DNA of 64,000 bases from NCBI RefSeq assembly GCF_016862915.1, contig NZ_BONW01000022.1, positions 62,001 through 126,000 of the forward strand, written 5' to 3'. The notes under the pieces are model-generated. The model ran no database searches and was not told the origin of the DNA. It was given only the letters and a program-made list of their open reading frames with translations. The DNA is from Plantactinospora endophytica. Lineage in GTDB: Bacteria > Actinomycetota > Actinomycetes > Mycobacteriales > Micromonosporaceae. The position numbers and the translations under genes are program-made. Shown one piece after another: positions 33,810-42,115 of this stretch (the stretch's first letter is position 1; each line of letters opens with the position of its first letter).

Positions 33810-36785
33810 ATGGGCGACGCCCCGTTCCGCGACCCCGAACAGCCACTCGACGTACGGGTGGCGAATCTGCTCGGCCAGCTCACCCGGGCAGAGAAGATCG
33901 CGCTGCTGCACCAGCACCAGGCCGCCGTACCCCGGCTCGGGATGCCGGCCTTCCGCACCGGTACCGAGGCGCTGCACGGCCTGGCCTGGCTCGGCCCGGC
34001 CACCGTCTTCCCGCAGGCGCTCGGGCTGGGCAGCACCTGGAATCCCGACCTGATCCGGGCCGTCGGGTCGGCGGTCGGCGACGAGGTGCGCGGGCTGCAC
34101 CAGAAGGACCCCACCCGGGTCGGGCTGAACGTCTGGGCCCCGGTGGTCAACCCGCTGCGCGATCCACGCTGGGGACGCAACGAGGAGGGCTACGCCGAGG
34201 ACCCGTGGCTGACCAGTTGGCTCGGCACCGCTTACGCCCGGGGACTGCGCGGCGACCACCCCGACTACCTGAAGACGGCACCGACCCTGAAGCACTTCCT
34301 CGGCTACAACAACGAGACCGACCGCTGCACCACCTCCAGCAACCTGCCGCCCCGGGTGCTGTACGAGTACGAGCTGCCCGCCTTCCGGGCACCCATCGCC
34401 ACCGGTGCGGCGGTGGCGGTGATGGCGTCGTACAACCTGGTCAACGGGCGGCCGGCGCACCTGAGTCCGCTGATCGGCACCGAACTGCGCCGGTGGACCA
34501 GTGACGAGGTGCTGGTGGTCAGCGACGCCGGAGCCGTCTCCAACATCGCCGGTGCGCAGGGCTACCACCCCGACCACCCGAGCGGTTACGCCGCCGCGCT
34601 GCGGGCCGGCATCGACAGCTTCACCGAGGACAGCGAGGACTCCGGGCCCACCGTCGAGCGGCTGACCGAGGCGCTGCGACGCGGGCTGCTGGACGAGTCC
34701 GACCTGGACACCGCCGTCCGACGGATCCTCGCCGTACGGTTCCGGCTCGGTGACCTCGACCCACCGGAGCGGAACCCGTACGCGGCGACCACCGCTGACG
34801 TGATCAACTGCCCGGCACACCAGGATCTGGCCCGGGAGGCGGCCCGGCAGTCCGTCGTGCTGCTCCGCAACGTGGCCCGGCCCGGTGTCGGGGCGCTGCT
34901 CCCGCTGGATCCGAGCCGGATCACCCGGCTGGCCGTACTCGGTCCGTTGGCCGACACGCTCTACGAGGACTGGTACAGCGGCACCCTGCCGTACGCGATC
35001 ACCGCCCGGGACGGGCTGGCCGCCCGGTTCGCCCCGGCGCGCACGGTGCAGCACTGCGGTGCGGACCGGATCGTGCTGCGTACCGCCGACGGCCACGTCC
35101 GGGCCGCCGCCGATCCGGAGGGTGCCGCCCTGCGCCTGCACGGCACGGCCGAGGGGGACACGGAGGCGGTCCCGGCGGAGGGCTGGTTCGAGGTCTTCGA
35201 CTGGGGCCAGGACGTCCTCGCGCTGCGCAGCGTCGCCAACGGCCGGCACGTCGGCGCCGACGACGACGGGCTGCTGGTCAACGACCGGCCCGGCCCGGGC
35301 GGCTGGATCGTCCGGGAGACGTTCCGGCTGGTCGACCGGGCGGCCGGCGACCGGGTGCTGCACCACCTGGCCAGCGACCGGTACGTCCGGGTCGGCCCGG
35401 ACGGTGCGCTCCGGGCCGACGCGGACGACCCCGCCGACGGCACCGGCTTCACCGTCGAGCTGGTCGGCGACGGTGCGGCCGAGGCGGCGGCGCTGGCCCG
35501 GGACGCCGACGTGGCCGTGGTGGTGCTCGGCAACCACCCGATGGTCTGCGGCCGGGAAACCGAGGACCGGGCCGACCTGGCCCTGCCGGCAGCCCAGGAG
35601 AACCTGCTCCGGGCGGTGTACGAGGCGAACCCGCGTACCGTGCTGGTGGTCAGCAGCAGCTACCCGTACGCGCTGAACTGGGCCGACGAGCACCTGCCGG
35701 CAATCGTCTGGTCGGCGCACGGCGGCCAGGAGTACGGCGCCGCGCTGGCCGCCGTACTCGCCGGGGACGCCGACCCCGGTGGCCGGTTGACCCAGACCTG
35801 GTACCGCGACGCGGCCGAGCTGCCCGACCTGTTCGACTACGACGTGATAGCCACCGACACTACGTACCTCTACCATCGGGGCACCCCGCTCTACCCGTTC
35901 GGCCACGGGCTGAGTTACGCCGACTTCGCCTACTCTGACCTGCGGCTGAGCGCGGACGAGGTGGACGCGGCCGGAGAGATCGAGGTCAGCGTGCGGGTGA
36001 CCAACGTCGGTTCGCGACCGGGCGACGAGGTGGTCCAGCTCTACACCCGGCAGCGGCGTTCCCGGGTCAAGCAGCCGCTGCGCCAGCTCCGTGGCTTCGC
36101 CCGGGTCAGCCTGGCCCCGGGCGCGTACACCACGGTACGACTTCGGCTCCGCGCCGCCGAACTCGCGCACTGGGACGTGAGCCGGGGCCGGTACGTGGTG
36201 GAGGACGCCCGGCACACCGTCGCGGTCGGCCGGTCCAGCGCCGACTTCGCGCTGACCGCCACCCTGGCGGTGCACGGCGAGCCGGTCCGCCCCCGCCAGG
36301 CACTGGACGGTCCACTGTGGGCGGCCGACCACGACGAGTACGCCGACACCGAGTCGCTGCCGGACGGCCCGGACGGTGCCGCCGTGGTCGCCCGGGAGGC
36401 CGGCGGCTGGATCCGGTTCTCCGGAGTGGACTTCGGTGCCGGAATCCGGGGCGTGGCCGCCCGGGTGGGCAACCGACGGCCGCTACCGGACGGGGCCGAA
36501 CTCGTGCTCCGGCTGGACGACCCGGTACGTGGCCCGGTCGCCGGCACGGTCACCATCCCGGCCACCCGTACCGGTGATCCCGAGCCCGGCACCGGCACCC
36601 ACACCGACGCGGCGTCGCCGGACCACGAGCCGACCCGGGAGGTGACCGGTCGCTGGCACGGCGGGGCGACCGGGGTACGCGATCTTTATCTGCTGTTCGA
36701 CGCCCCGGGCGCTACGGTGAGTTGGCTGACCTTCGAAGCTGGGGCGGACGGCGAGCGTACCGGGACGGGAACTGGAGGCGCCTAG
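33810..36785 (+). CDS. GH3 beta-glucosidase with fascin-like insert and C-terminal beta-sandwich module, cytoplasmic
   Basis: A 991-residue family 3 enzyme without signal peptide. The N-terminal barrel has KHFLGYNN (161-168) and nucleophile Asp 239 in VVSDAGAV. Most family members have SDW or SDC here, so the SDA form is slightly unusual. The second catalytic domain is interrupted at about 416-550 by a fascin-like beta-trefoil insert (FDWGQDVLALRSVANGRHVG, LASDRYVRVGPDG). A fibronectin-III-like domain (about 700-775) and a CBM6-like C-terminal module (about 830-985) follow. ATG at 33810 follows GAAGGTGACC. Its stop overlaps the LacI gene start by one base. Likely role: removal of beta-linked glucose or xylose from imported oligosaccharides. 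Confidence 0.93.
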   Translation: MGDAPFRDPEQPLDVRVANLLGQLTRAEKIALLHQHQAAVPRLGMPAFRTGTEALHGLAWLGPATVFPQALGLGSTWNPDLIRAVGSAVGDEVRGLHQKDPTRVGLNVWAPVVNPLRDPRWGRNEEGYAEDPWLTSWLGTAYARGLRGDHPDYLKTAPTLKHFLGYNNETDRCTTSSNLPPRVLYEYELPAFRAPIATGAAVAVMASYNLVNGRPAHLSPLIGTELRRWTSDEVLVVSDAGAVSNIAGAQGYHPDHPSGYAAALRAGIDSFTEDSEDSGPTVERLTEALRRGLLDESDLDTAVRRILAVRFRLGDLDPPERNPYAATTADVINCPAHQDLAREAARQSVVLLRNVARPGVGALLPLDPSRITRLAVLGPLADTLYEDWYSGTLPYAITARDGLAARFAPARTVQHCGADRIVLRTADGHVRAAADPEGAALRLHGTAEGDTEAVPAEGWFEVFDWGQDVLALRSVANGRHVGADDDGLLVNDRPGPGGWIVRETFRLVDRAAGDRVLHHLASDRYVRVGPDGALRADADDPADGTGFTVELVGDGAAEAAALARDADVAVVVLGNHPMVCGRETEDRADLALPAAQENLLRAVYEANPRTVLVVSSSYPYALNWADEHLPAIVWSAHGGQEYGAALAAVLAGDADPGGRLTQTWYRDAAELPDLFDYDVIATDTTYLYHRGTPLYPFGHGLSYADFAYSDLRLSADEVDAAGEIEVSVRVTNVGSRPGDEVVQLYTRQRRSRVKQPLRQLRGFARVSLAPGAYTTVRLRLRAAELAHWDVSRGRYVVEDARHTVAVGRSSADFALTATLAVHGEPVRPRQALDGPLWAADHDEYADTESLPDGPDGAAVVAREAGGWIRFSGVDFGAGIRGVAARVGNRRPLPDGAELVLRLDDPVRGPVAGTVTIPATRTGDPEPGTGTHTDAASPDHEPTREVTGRWHGGATGVRDLYLLFDAPGATVSWLTFEAGADGERTGTGTGGA

Positions 36786-37879
36786 TGTCCGAATCGTCGC
36801 GCCCCACCTCGCGACCGGCGCCCCGGCAGTTCCCCGCCGGACCCGCCAAGCGGGCGGACATGGTGACCATCGCCGACGTGGCCCGGCACGCCGGAGTCGC
36901 GGTCAGCACGGTGTCGTACGTGCTCAGCGGCAAGCGGGCCATCTCGGCGTCCACCCGGGAACGGGTACTCGCCAGCGTGCGCAGCCTCGGCTACCACCCG
37001 AACGCCGGGGCCCGCGCCCTGGCCAGCAAACGGGCCAACGTGATCGCGCTCGTGCTGCCGCTGCGCTCCGGCATGCACCTGCCGGTGCTGATGCAGTTCG
37101 CCACCGCCGTGGTGACCACGGCCCGGCAGTTCGACCACGACGTACTGCTGATGACCGCCGACGAGGGGCCGACGGGGCTGCGCCGGATCGCCGCCAGCGC
37201 GATGGTCGACGGCATCGTGCTGATGGACGTCGAGATGCACGACGCCCGGGTACCGCTGCTCCGCGACCTGGAGCGGCCCAGCGTGCTGATCGGCTTCCCC
37301 GCCGACCCGGCCGGGCTGACCTGCGTTGACCTGGACTTCTACCGGGCCGGTCAGGCGTGCGTCGAGCACCTGGCCGGACTCGGCCACCGCCGGATCGCGC
37401 TGCTCGGCGCCCCGGCGGTGGTCTACGACCGGGACACCGGTTTCGCCCACCGCACCCGGGCCGGGTTCGCCGAGACCGCGCACCGGCACGGCATCGAGGC
37501 GACCGCACAGCCCTGCGAGGAGAACCTCGACGCGGTCGCCCGGGAACTGGCCGGGCTGCTGGACCGCCAGCCGGACCTGTCGGCGCTGGTGGTGCACAAC
37601 GAGGCGGCGGTCGGCCAGGTGCTGGCCGCGCTGCCGGCGCTCGGCCGGCGGGTACCGGACGACATGTCGGTGGTGGCGATCTGCCCGGACGAGGTCGCCG
37701 AACGGGCCAGTCCGGCGCTGACCTCGGTGCTGATCCCGGCCGAGGAGGTGGGCCGGCAGGCGGTGTCGCTGCTGATGCGCAAGCTGGAGGACGAGCCGGT
37801 ACCCGAGGGCACCCTGCTGCCGCCCCGGCTGACCGTCCGGGCCAGCACCGCACCCGCGCCGCAGGTCCTGCACTCCTGA
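36785..37879 (+). CDS. LacI-family transcriptional regulator
   Basis: A 364-residue regulator. The helix-turn-helix and hinge (27-75: VTIADVARHAGVAVSTVSYV, LSGKRAISASTRERVL) are canonical, including the hinge leading to a periplasmic-binding-like sensor domain. The GTG start overlaps the GH3 TAG by one base (TAGTG) and has GGAGG upstream; a longer frame runs inside GH3. An N-terminal extension of about 25 residues precedes the helix-turn-helix. It is co-transcribed with GH3 and probably binds the twin palindromes upstream, releasing them when an oligosaccharide or its product is present. Confidence 0.94.
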   Translation: MSESSRPTSRPAPRQFPAGPAKRADMVTIADVARHAGVAVSTVSYVLSGKRAISASTRERVLASVRSLGYHPNAGARALASKRANVIALVLPLRSGMHLPVLMQFATAVVTTARQFDHDVLLMTADEGPTGLRRIAASAMVDGIVLMDVEMHDARVPLLRDLERPSVLIGFPADPAGLTCVDLDFYRAGQACVEHLAGLGHRRIALLGAPAVVYDRDTGFAHRTRAGFAETAHRHGIEATAQPCEENLDAVARELAGLLDRQPDLSALVVHNEAAVGQVLAALPALGRRVPDDMSVVAICPDEVAERASPALTSVLIPAEEVGRQAVSLLMRKLEDEPVPEGTLLPPRLTVRASTAPAPQVLHS

Positions 37880-37978
37880 CCGGCGGCCTCCCGACCGTGG
37901 GAGGGGGGCACTCCGGCATGGGCAGCGGCCTTCCCGCGCTCCTTGATCGACGCCGTTCGGACTGGTCGACTCGGGGTC

Positions 37979-39436
37979 ATGGCCACACACATGACCCCGG
38001 ACGAGTTCCGGCGACACGGGTACGCGGTCGTCGACTGGATCGCCGACTACTGGTCCACACTGGACCAGCGGCCGGTCACCTCCGCCGACCCGCCCGGCAC
38101 CGTCGCCGCCCGGTTGCCGGCCGGCCCGCCCGAACAGGGCGAACCGTTCGACCGGCTGCTCGCCGACCTGGACACGGTGATCGCCCCCGGCCTCACCCAC
38201 TGGCAGCATCCCCGGTTCTTCGGCTACTTCCCGGCGAACACCTCCGGGCCGAGCGTGCTCGGCGACCTGCTGAGCGCCGGTCTCGGCGTACAGGGGATGT
38301 TGTGGTCGACCAGTCCGGCGTGTACCGAGGTGGAGACGGTGGTGCTGGACTGGCTGGCGGAACTGCTCGACCTGCCGGCCCGGTTCCGGTCCACCGGCCC
38401 CGGCGGCGGGGTCATCCAGGACTCCGCGTCGTCGGCGATCCTGATCGCAATACTGGCGGCGCTGCACCGGGCCGGTGGCGGGCGCTGGCGGGGGCACGGG
38501 GTGGAGCGGGCGTACCGGGTCTACACCTCCACCCAGGGCCACTCGGCGATCGAGAAGGCGGTCCGGATCGCCGGGCTCGGCGACGCGGGACTACGTACGG
38601 TCGCGGTCGACCCGGAGACGCTGGCGCTGGACCCGGCGGCACTGCGTACGGCGATCGAGGCGGACCTGGCCGCCGGGCTGGTACCGGCCGCCGTGGTGGC
38701 GACGATCGGCACCACCTCCACCAACGCGATCGACCCGATCCCGGCGATCGGCGAGCTGTGCCGGGAGTACGGGCTCTGGCTGCACGTCGACGCCGCGTAC
38801 GCCGGCTCCGCCGCCGTCTGCCCCGAGCTGCGCTGGTCACACGCCGGGCTGGAGTACGCCGACTCGTACTGCTTCGACCCGCACAAGTGGCTGCTCACCG
38901 GCTTCGACTGCGACGCGTTCTGGGTGGCGGACCGGGCCGAACTGGTGGCGGCGCTGACCGTGCTGCCGGAGTACCTGCGCAACGCGGCCACCGAGTCCGG
39001 TGCGGTACTCGACTACCGGGACTGGCAGGTGTCGCTCGGCCGACGGTTCCGGGCCCTGAAACTCTGGTTCGTGCTGCGCTGGTACGGCGCCGAAGGGCTG
39101 CGCGCACACATCCGGGAGGCGGTCGCGCTGGCCGACCGGTTCGCCGCCTGGGTACGCGCCGACGAGCGGTTCGAGGTGGTCGGGGCGCATCCGTTCGCCC
39201 TGGTCTGCTTCCGGCTGCGGCCCACCGGGGACGACGACGCCGACGACGTGGCAAACGCCGAACTGCTGTCCCGGGTCAACGCGACCGGGCGGGCGTACCT
39301 GACGCACACCCGGGTCGGCGGCCGGTACACGCTCCGGCTGGTGGTCGGTTCGCCGTACACCCGGGAGGAGCACGTGGCGCAGACCTGGCGGCTGATCGGC
39401 GACACGGCGGCGGCACTGCCGAGCCGGCCCTCCTGA
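37979..39436 (+). CDS. Aromatic-L-amino-acid decarboxylase-like PLP enzyme (group II)
   Basis: A 485-residue pyridoxal-phosphate enzyme. Lys 303 in FDPHKWLLTGFDC binds the cofactor. His 188 (TSTQGHSAIEKA) stacks on the ring and Asp 271 (LHVDAAYAG) pairs with its nitrogen. HPRFFGYFPAN (77-87) is the substrate-side signature of DOPA, tryptophan and phenylalanine decarboxylases. ATG at 37979 gives the usual N-terminus (MTPDEFRRHGYAVVDWIADY); the earlier frame start lacks a ribosome binding site. Product is an aromatic amine, either for specialised metabolism or signalling. It stands alone, closed by a strong terminator hairpin. Confidence 0.92.
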   Translation: MATHMTPDEFRRHGYAVVDWIADYWSTLDQRPVTSADPPGTVAARLPAGPPEQGEPFDRLLADLDTVIAPGLTHWQHPRFFGYFPANTSGPSVLGDLLSAGLGVQGMLWSTSPACTEVETVVLDWLAELLDLPARFRSTGPGGGVIQDSASSAILIAILAALHRAGGGRWRGHGVERAYRVYTSTQGHSAIEKAVRIAGLGDAGLRTVAVDPETLALDPAALRTAIEADLAAGLVPAAVVATIGTTSTNAIDPIPAIGELCREYGLWLHVDAAYAGSAAVCPELRWSHAGLEYADSYCFDPHKWLLTGFDCDAFWVADRAELVAALTVLPEYLRNAATESGAVLDYRDWQVSLGRRFRALKLWFVLRWYGAEGLRAHIREAVALADRFAAWVRADERFEVVGAHPFALVCFRLRPTGDDDADDVANAELLSRVNATGRAYLTHTRVGGRYTLRLVVGSPYTREEHVAQTWRLIGDTAAALPSRPS

Positions 39437-39443
39437 GCCCTCG

Positions 39444-39479
39444 CCGGGTGGCGGTTCCGGTTCCAGAACCGCCACCCGG
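39444..39479. terminator. Fourteen-bp hairpin terminator after the decarboxylase
   Basis: CCGGGTGGCGGTTC (39444-39457) and GAACCGCCACCCGG (39466-39479) pair perfectly around an eight-base loop, eight bases after the decarboxylase stop. It lies between convergent genes and can serve both directions. Confidence 0.8.
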
Positions 39480-39480
39480 T

Positions 39481-39569
39481 CGGGCCGCGCTCGCCACCCA
39501 ACCTTGATGCGCCCGCCACCCGATCTGGACGCGCTCGGCACCCCGTCGGGACGCGCTCGGCACCCGGGC
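39481..39569. repeat. 22-bp minisatellite between the decarboxylase terminator and the MerR gene
   Basis: Four units of 22-23 bases share the core GACGCGCTCGGCACCC; clear copies start at 39504, 39526 and 39548. The array ends nine bases before the MerR stop codon. Confidence 0.75.
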
Positions 39570-39578
39570 GGGGGCGGC

Positions 39579-40496
39579 TCAGGCGGAGGCGCGCAGTGCG
39601 GCCATGAACCACTCGAACGTCGGCACCTGGGGCGGGAACGGCGGCCGGTCGTTGAGCACACCCAGCAGGTGCCAGTACCGCTCGACCCGGGCGTCGCTGA
39701 AGACCGCCACGTCGTCGGCGAGCCGGACCCGCTCGGCGGCGGTCAGTTCCGGCGGCACGATCCGGTCCAGGACCGCCCGGCCCTCGGCCGAATCCGGGGC
39801 GACGCCGCCGTCGAGCGCGCGGCCGGCGTGCTCGATCACCGCCGCCGGGTCGTACGGCGGCGGCCCGGCCCGCTCACCGGCCGGCTGGGCACCGGCCACC
39901 GCCATCTGCCGGACCCGCTCGGAGAAGTCCGGATCGGCGACGAGTTCGGCGAGTTCGAGCCAGGCGTCCACCTGCTCCGGACGGGGATCGTCGGGCAGTT
40001 CGGCAGGCAACTGCCGCATCCCCTCGGCGATCCTCGCCCCGGCCTCGTACGGCTCGATGCCCGCGAACGCACGGTCCACGAAGTCGTCGATCATCGCCTG
40101 CCGCTCCCGGGCGGAGAGCCGGGCCAACCTGTTCATCACGCTCATCTCCTCGGTCGTGCTGTTCCGTCGGGCGATCGACCGCAGCACGGCCCGACGCAAC
40201 TGGAGCGTGCGGATCTCCGTGTCCAGGGCGCGTACGTGTACCCGGGCGACGTCGGCCAGCGTGCTCTGCCGGGCCAGGATCCGTTGCACGGTCGCCAGGT
40301 CGAGCCCGAGGTCGCGCAGGGTCCGGACCAGTTCCAGCCGGGCCACCGCCTCGGCGTCGTACAGCCGGTAGCCGCCCGTCGACCGGCCGGTCGGCGGGAT
40401 GACGTCGATGTCCGACCAGAAGCGGATGGTCTTGACCGGCAGGCCGGTACGTCGGGCGAGCTGTCCGATGGTGAACAGCTCGGTGCGGTCGTTCAC
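39579..40496 (-). CDS. MerR-family transcriptional regulator
   Basis: A 305-residue regulator. The N-terminal winged helix (about 6-75) reads FTIGQLARRTGLPVKTIRFW and DVIPPTGRSTGGYRLYDAEA, followed by a dimerisation coiled coil (about 80-130). The C-terminal region (about 130-300) is a helical effector domain of the type found in actinomycete MerR proteins without metal-binding cysteines. No Cys cluster is present, so metals are unlikely ligands. Target genes are unknown. The gene downstream on the opposite strand is the decarboxylase; upstream is an Rrf2 gene. Confidence 0.88.
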   Translation of the reverse strand: MNDRTELFTIGQLARRTGLPVKTIRFWSDIDVIPPTGRSTGGYRLYDAEAVARLELVRTLRDLGLDLATVQRILARQSTLADVARVHVRALDTEIRTLQLRRAVLRSIARRNSTTEEMSVMNRLARLSARERQAMIDDFVDRAFAGIEPYEAGARIAEGMRQLPAELPDDPRPEQVDAWLELAELVADPDFSERVRQMAVAGAQPAGERAGPPPYDPAAVIEHAGRALDGGVAPDSAEGRAVLDRIVPPELTAAERVRLADDVAVFSDARVERYWHLLGVLNDRPPFPPQVPTFEWFMAALRASA

Positions 40497-40570
40497 GGGA
40501 AGAGCATCAACCTTCCAGCCGCTGGAGACTCAAGCCGATTATTCCGGCGGCCCGGTGCCGCCGACGGCCG

Positions 40571-40652
40571 GAGAAAAGGAACAGAAGGCAGGAAGGAGCA
40601 GCGGGAGACGGAAAGCGGAAAGCAGAAGGCGGGAGGCGGGAGGCGGGAGGGG
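40571..40652. repeat. Purine-rich low-complexity tract
   Basis: About 80 bases are almost all A or G on the plus strand, ending with three GGCGGGA-type repeats (around 40627-40650) that touch the Rrf2 stop codon. The tract fills the 156-base gap between the MerR start and the Rrf2 stop. Polypurine tracts can form triplex structures. On the minus strand it would lie in the 3' end of the Rrf2 transcript. Confidence 0.7.
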
Positions 40653-41198
40653 TCAGGTCCAGGCGGCCGGGTCGGCCACCAACTCCCGTACCCGGTCCGG
40701 CAGCTTGCCGTTCGCCACGTCGGCGATGGTGACCAGTTCGAGGATCTCCCGCTCGCTGGCCCGCAGCGCGATCCAGACCTCCTGGAGAGCGCGGGCCGCA
40801 CCGGCGTAGCCGAGGTCCTCCGGGCGGTGCCCCCGGACGTTGGCCAGCGGACCGTCGATCACCCGGATCACCTCGGCGAGCGAGACCTCCGTCGCCGGCC
40901 GGGCCAGCCAGTAGCCGCCCTCCGGGCCCCGCTGGGCGTGCACGATGCCGCCCCGACGCAGTTGCAGCAGGATGCTCTCCAGGAACTTCGGCGGGATGTC
41001 CTGGGCCCGGGCGATCTGCTCGGCGGTCAGCGGCGCCGGGCGCGGGTTCGGCTCGGCCACGGCGCCGTCACCGGCCCCGCCGGTCGGGCGGGACCGGCCA
41101 CCCGCCGCCGAGCGCGGATCCGGCCCGCCCGCCTCCGCCCGTGCGGCGATCTCGGCAACGGCACGCAGCGCATAGTCGACCCGGGCGGAGAGACGCAT
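40653..41198 (-). CDS. Rrf2-family regulator without iron-sulfur cysteines, with an internal insert
   Basis: A 181-residue Rrf2 protein. The ATG at 41198 gives the family start MRLSARVDYALRAVAEIAAR. The recognition region (LTAEQIARAQDIPPKFLESI then LLQLRRGGIVHAQRGPEGGY) is clear. Two features are odd. Between helix 1 and the recognition helices lies a disordered Gly/Arg/Pro-rich insert of about 35 residues (22-56). The three cysteines that hold the iron-sulfur cluster in IscR and NsrR are absent, so it is more like the CymR branch. It is on the same strand as tesB and pyk, 23 bases after tesB, and may be co-transcribed. Confidence 0.88.
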   Translation of the reverse strand: MRLSARVDYALRAVAEIAARAEAGGPDPRSAAGGRSRPTGGAGDGAVAEPNPRPAPLTAEQIARAQDIPPKFLESILLQLRRGGIVHAQRGPEGGYWLARPATEVSLAEVIRVIDGPLANVRGHRPEDLGYAGAARALQEVWIALRASEREILELVTIADVANGKLPDRVRELVADPAAWT

Positions 41199-41221
41199 GT
41201 CCGAAAGATTATCCGGCCCGC

Positions 41222-42115
41222 TCAGGCGCCGACCCGGCGGAGCAGCCCTTCCTGCACCGCGCTCGCGATCTGCCGCCCGTCGACCGTGAACATCCGGCCC
41301 GTCGCCAGCCCCCGCCCGCCGGAGGCGGACGGGCTCCAGCAGTCGTAGAGGAACCACTCGTCGGCCCGGAACCGGCGGTGGAACCAGAGCGCGTGGTCGA
41401 GGCTCGCCCCGACCAGGCCACCCGGACCCCACACCTCGCCGTGCACCGAGAGCACCGAGTCGAGCAGGGTCAGGTCGGAGGCGTAGGTGAGCGCGCAGGC
41501 ATGCAGCAGCGGGTCGTCCGGCAACTTGCCGTCGATCCGCATCCAGACCCGCTGGTGCGGGTCGGCCGGGCGGTCGCCGGGGCGTACCCAGCCGGGCTCG
41601 CCGACGTAGCGGACGTCGATCGGGCGCGGGATCATCGCCCAGATGCCGAGCCGTTCCGGATAGCGGGCCAGCCGGTCGGTCATGGTCGGCAGCGCCTCCG
41701 GTGCCGGCACGTCGACCGGCACCGGGGCGTGGTGGTCCAGCCCCTCCTCCTCCCGGTGGAAGGAGGCGGACATGAAGAAGATCGTCTTGCCGTGCTGGAG
41801 GGCGACGGAGCGGCGTACCGAGAAGGAGCGGCCGTCCCGGATGTTCTCCACCTGGTATTCGATCGGCTCGGCCGGATCGCCGGGCCGGACGAAGTAGCCG
41901 TGCAGCGAGTGCACGAACCGGCTCGGGTCGACCGTCCGGCCGGCGGCGACCAGGGCCTGGCCGGCGACCTGGCCGCCGTACACCCGCTGCGGGCCGACCG
42001 GCGGGCTCATCCCCCGGAAGGTCATCTCGTCGAGCTGGCGGAGGTCGAGTACGTCCAGAAGCTGGTCGACCGCCGCCTGCCCGACGACCGCCTCGCCGGT
42101 GCCGCCCGAGGTCAC
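41222..42115 (-). CDS. tesB: Acyl-CoA thioesterase II (TesB)
   Basis: A 297-residue double hot-dog thioesterase that hydrolyses acyl-CoA to free acid and CoA. Hallmarks are FRGMSPPVGPQRVYGGQVAG near the N-terminus, SLHGYFVRPGDPAEPIEYQV, and the second hot dog with DHALWFHRRFRADEWFLYD. The active-site Asp, Thr/Ser and Gln of the C-terminal half fall in the expected places. Its ATG overlaps the stop of pyk by four bases, the same pyk-tesB order as in mycobacteria (Rv1617-Rv1618). It may buffer acyl-CoA pools in central metabolism. Confidence 0.94.
   Translation of the reverse strand: MTSGGTGEAVVGQAAVDQLLDVLDLRQLDEMTFRGMSPPVGPQRVYGGQVAGQALVAAGRTVDPSRFVHSLHGYFVRPGDPAEPIEYQVENIRDGRSFSVRRSVALQHGKTIFFMSASFHREEEGLDHHAPVPVDVPAPEALPTMTDRLARYPERLGIWAMIPRPIDVRYVGEPGWVRPGDRPADPHQRVWMRIDGKLPDDPLLHACALTYASDLTLLDSVLSVHGEVWGPGGLVGASLDHALWFHRRFRADEWFLYDCWSPSASGGRGLATGRMFTVDGRQIASAVQEGLLRRVGA

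Noticed and set aside
33009-36332. A 1107-codon open frame antisense to the ROK and GH3 genes, and similar long antisense frames at 4439-6604, 8647-11064 and 18666-21755.
   Set aside because: They are shadows caused by the high GC third positions of real genes on the other strand. Their products are Arg/Gly/Pro-rich without domains, and the sense genes have clear motifs.
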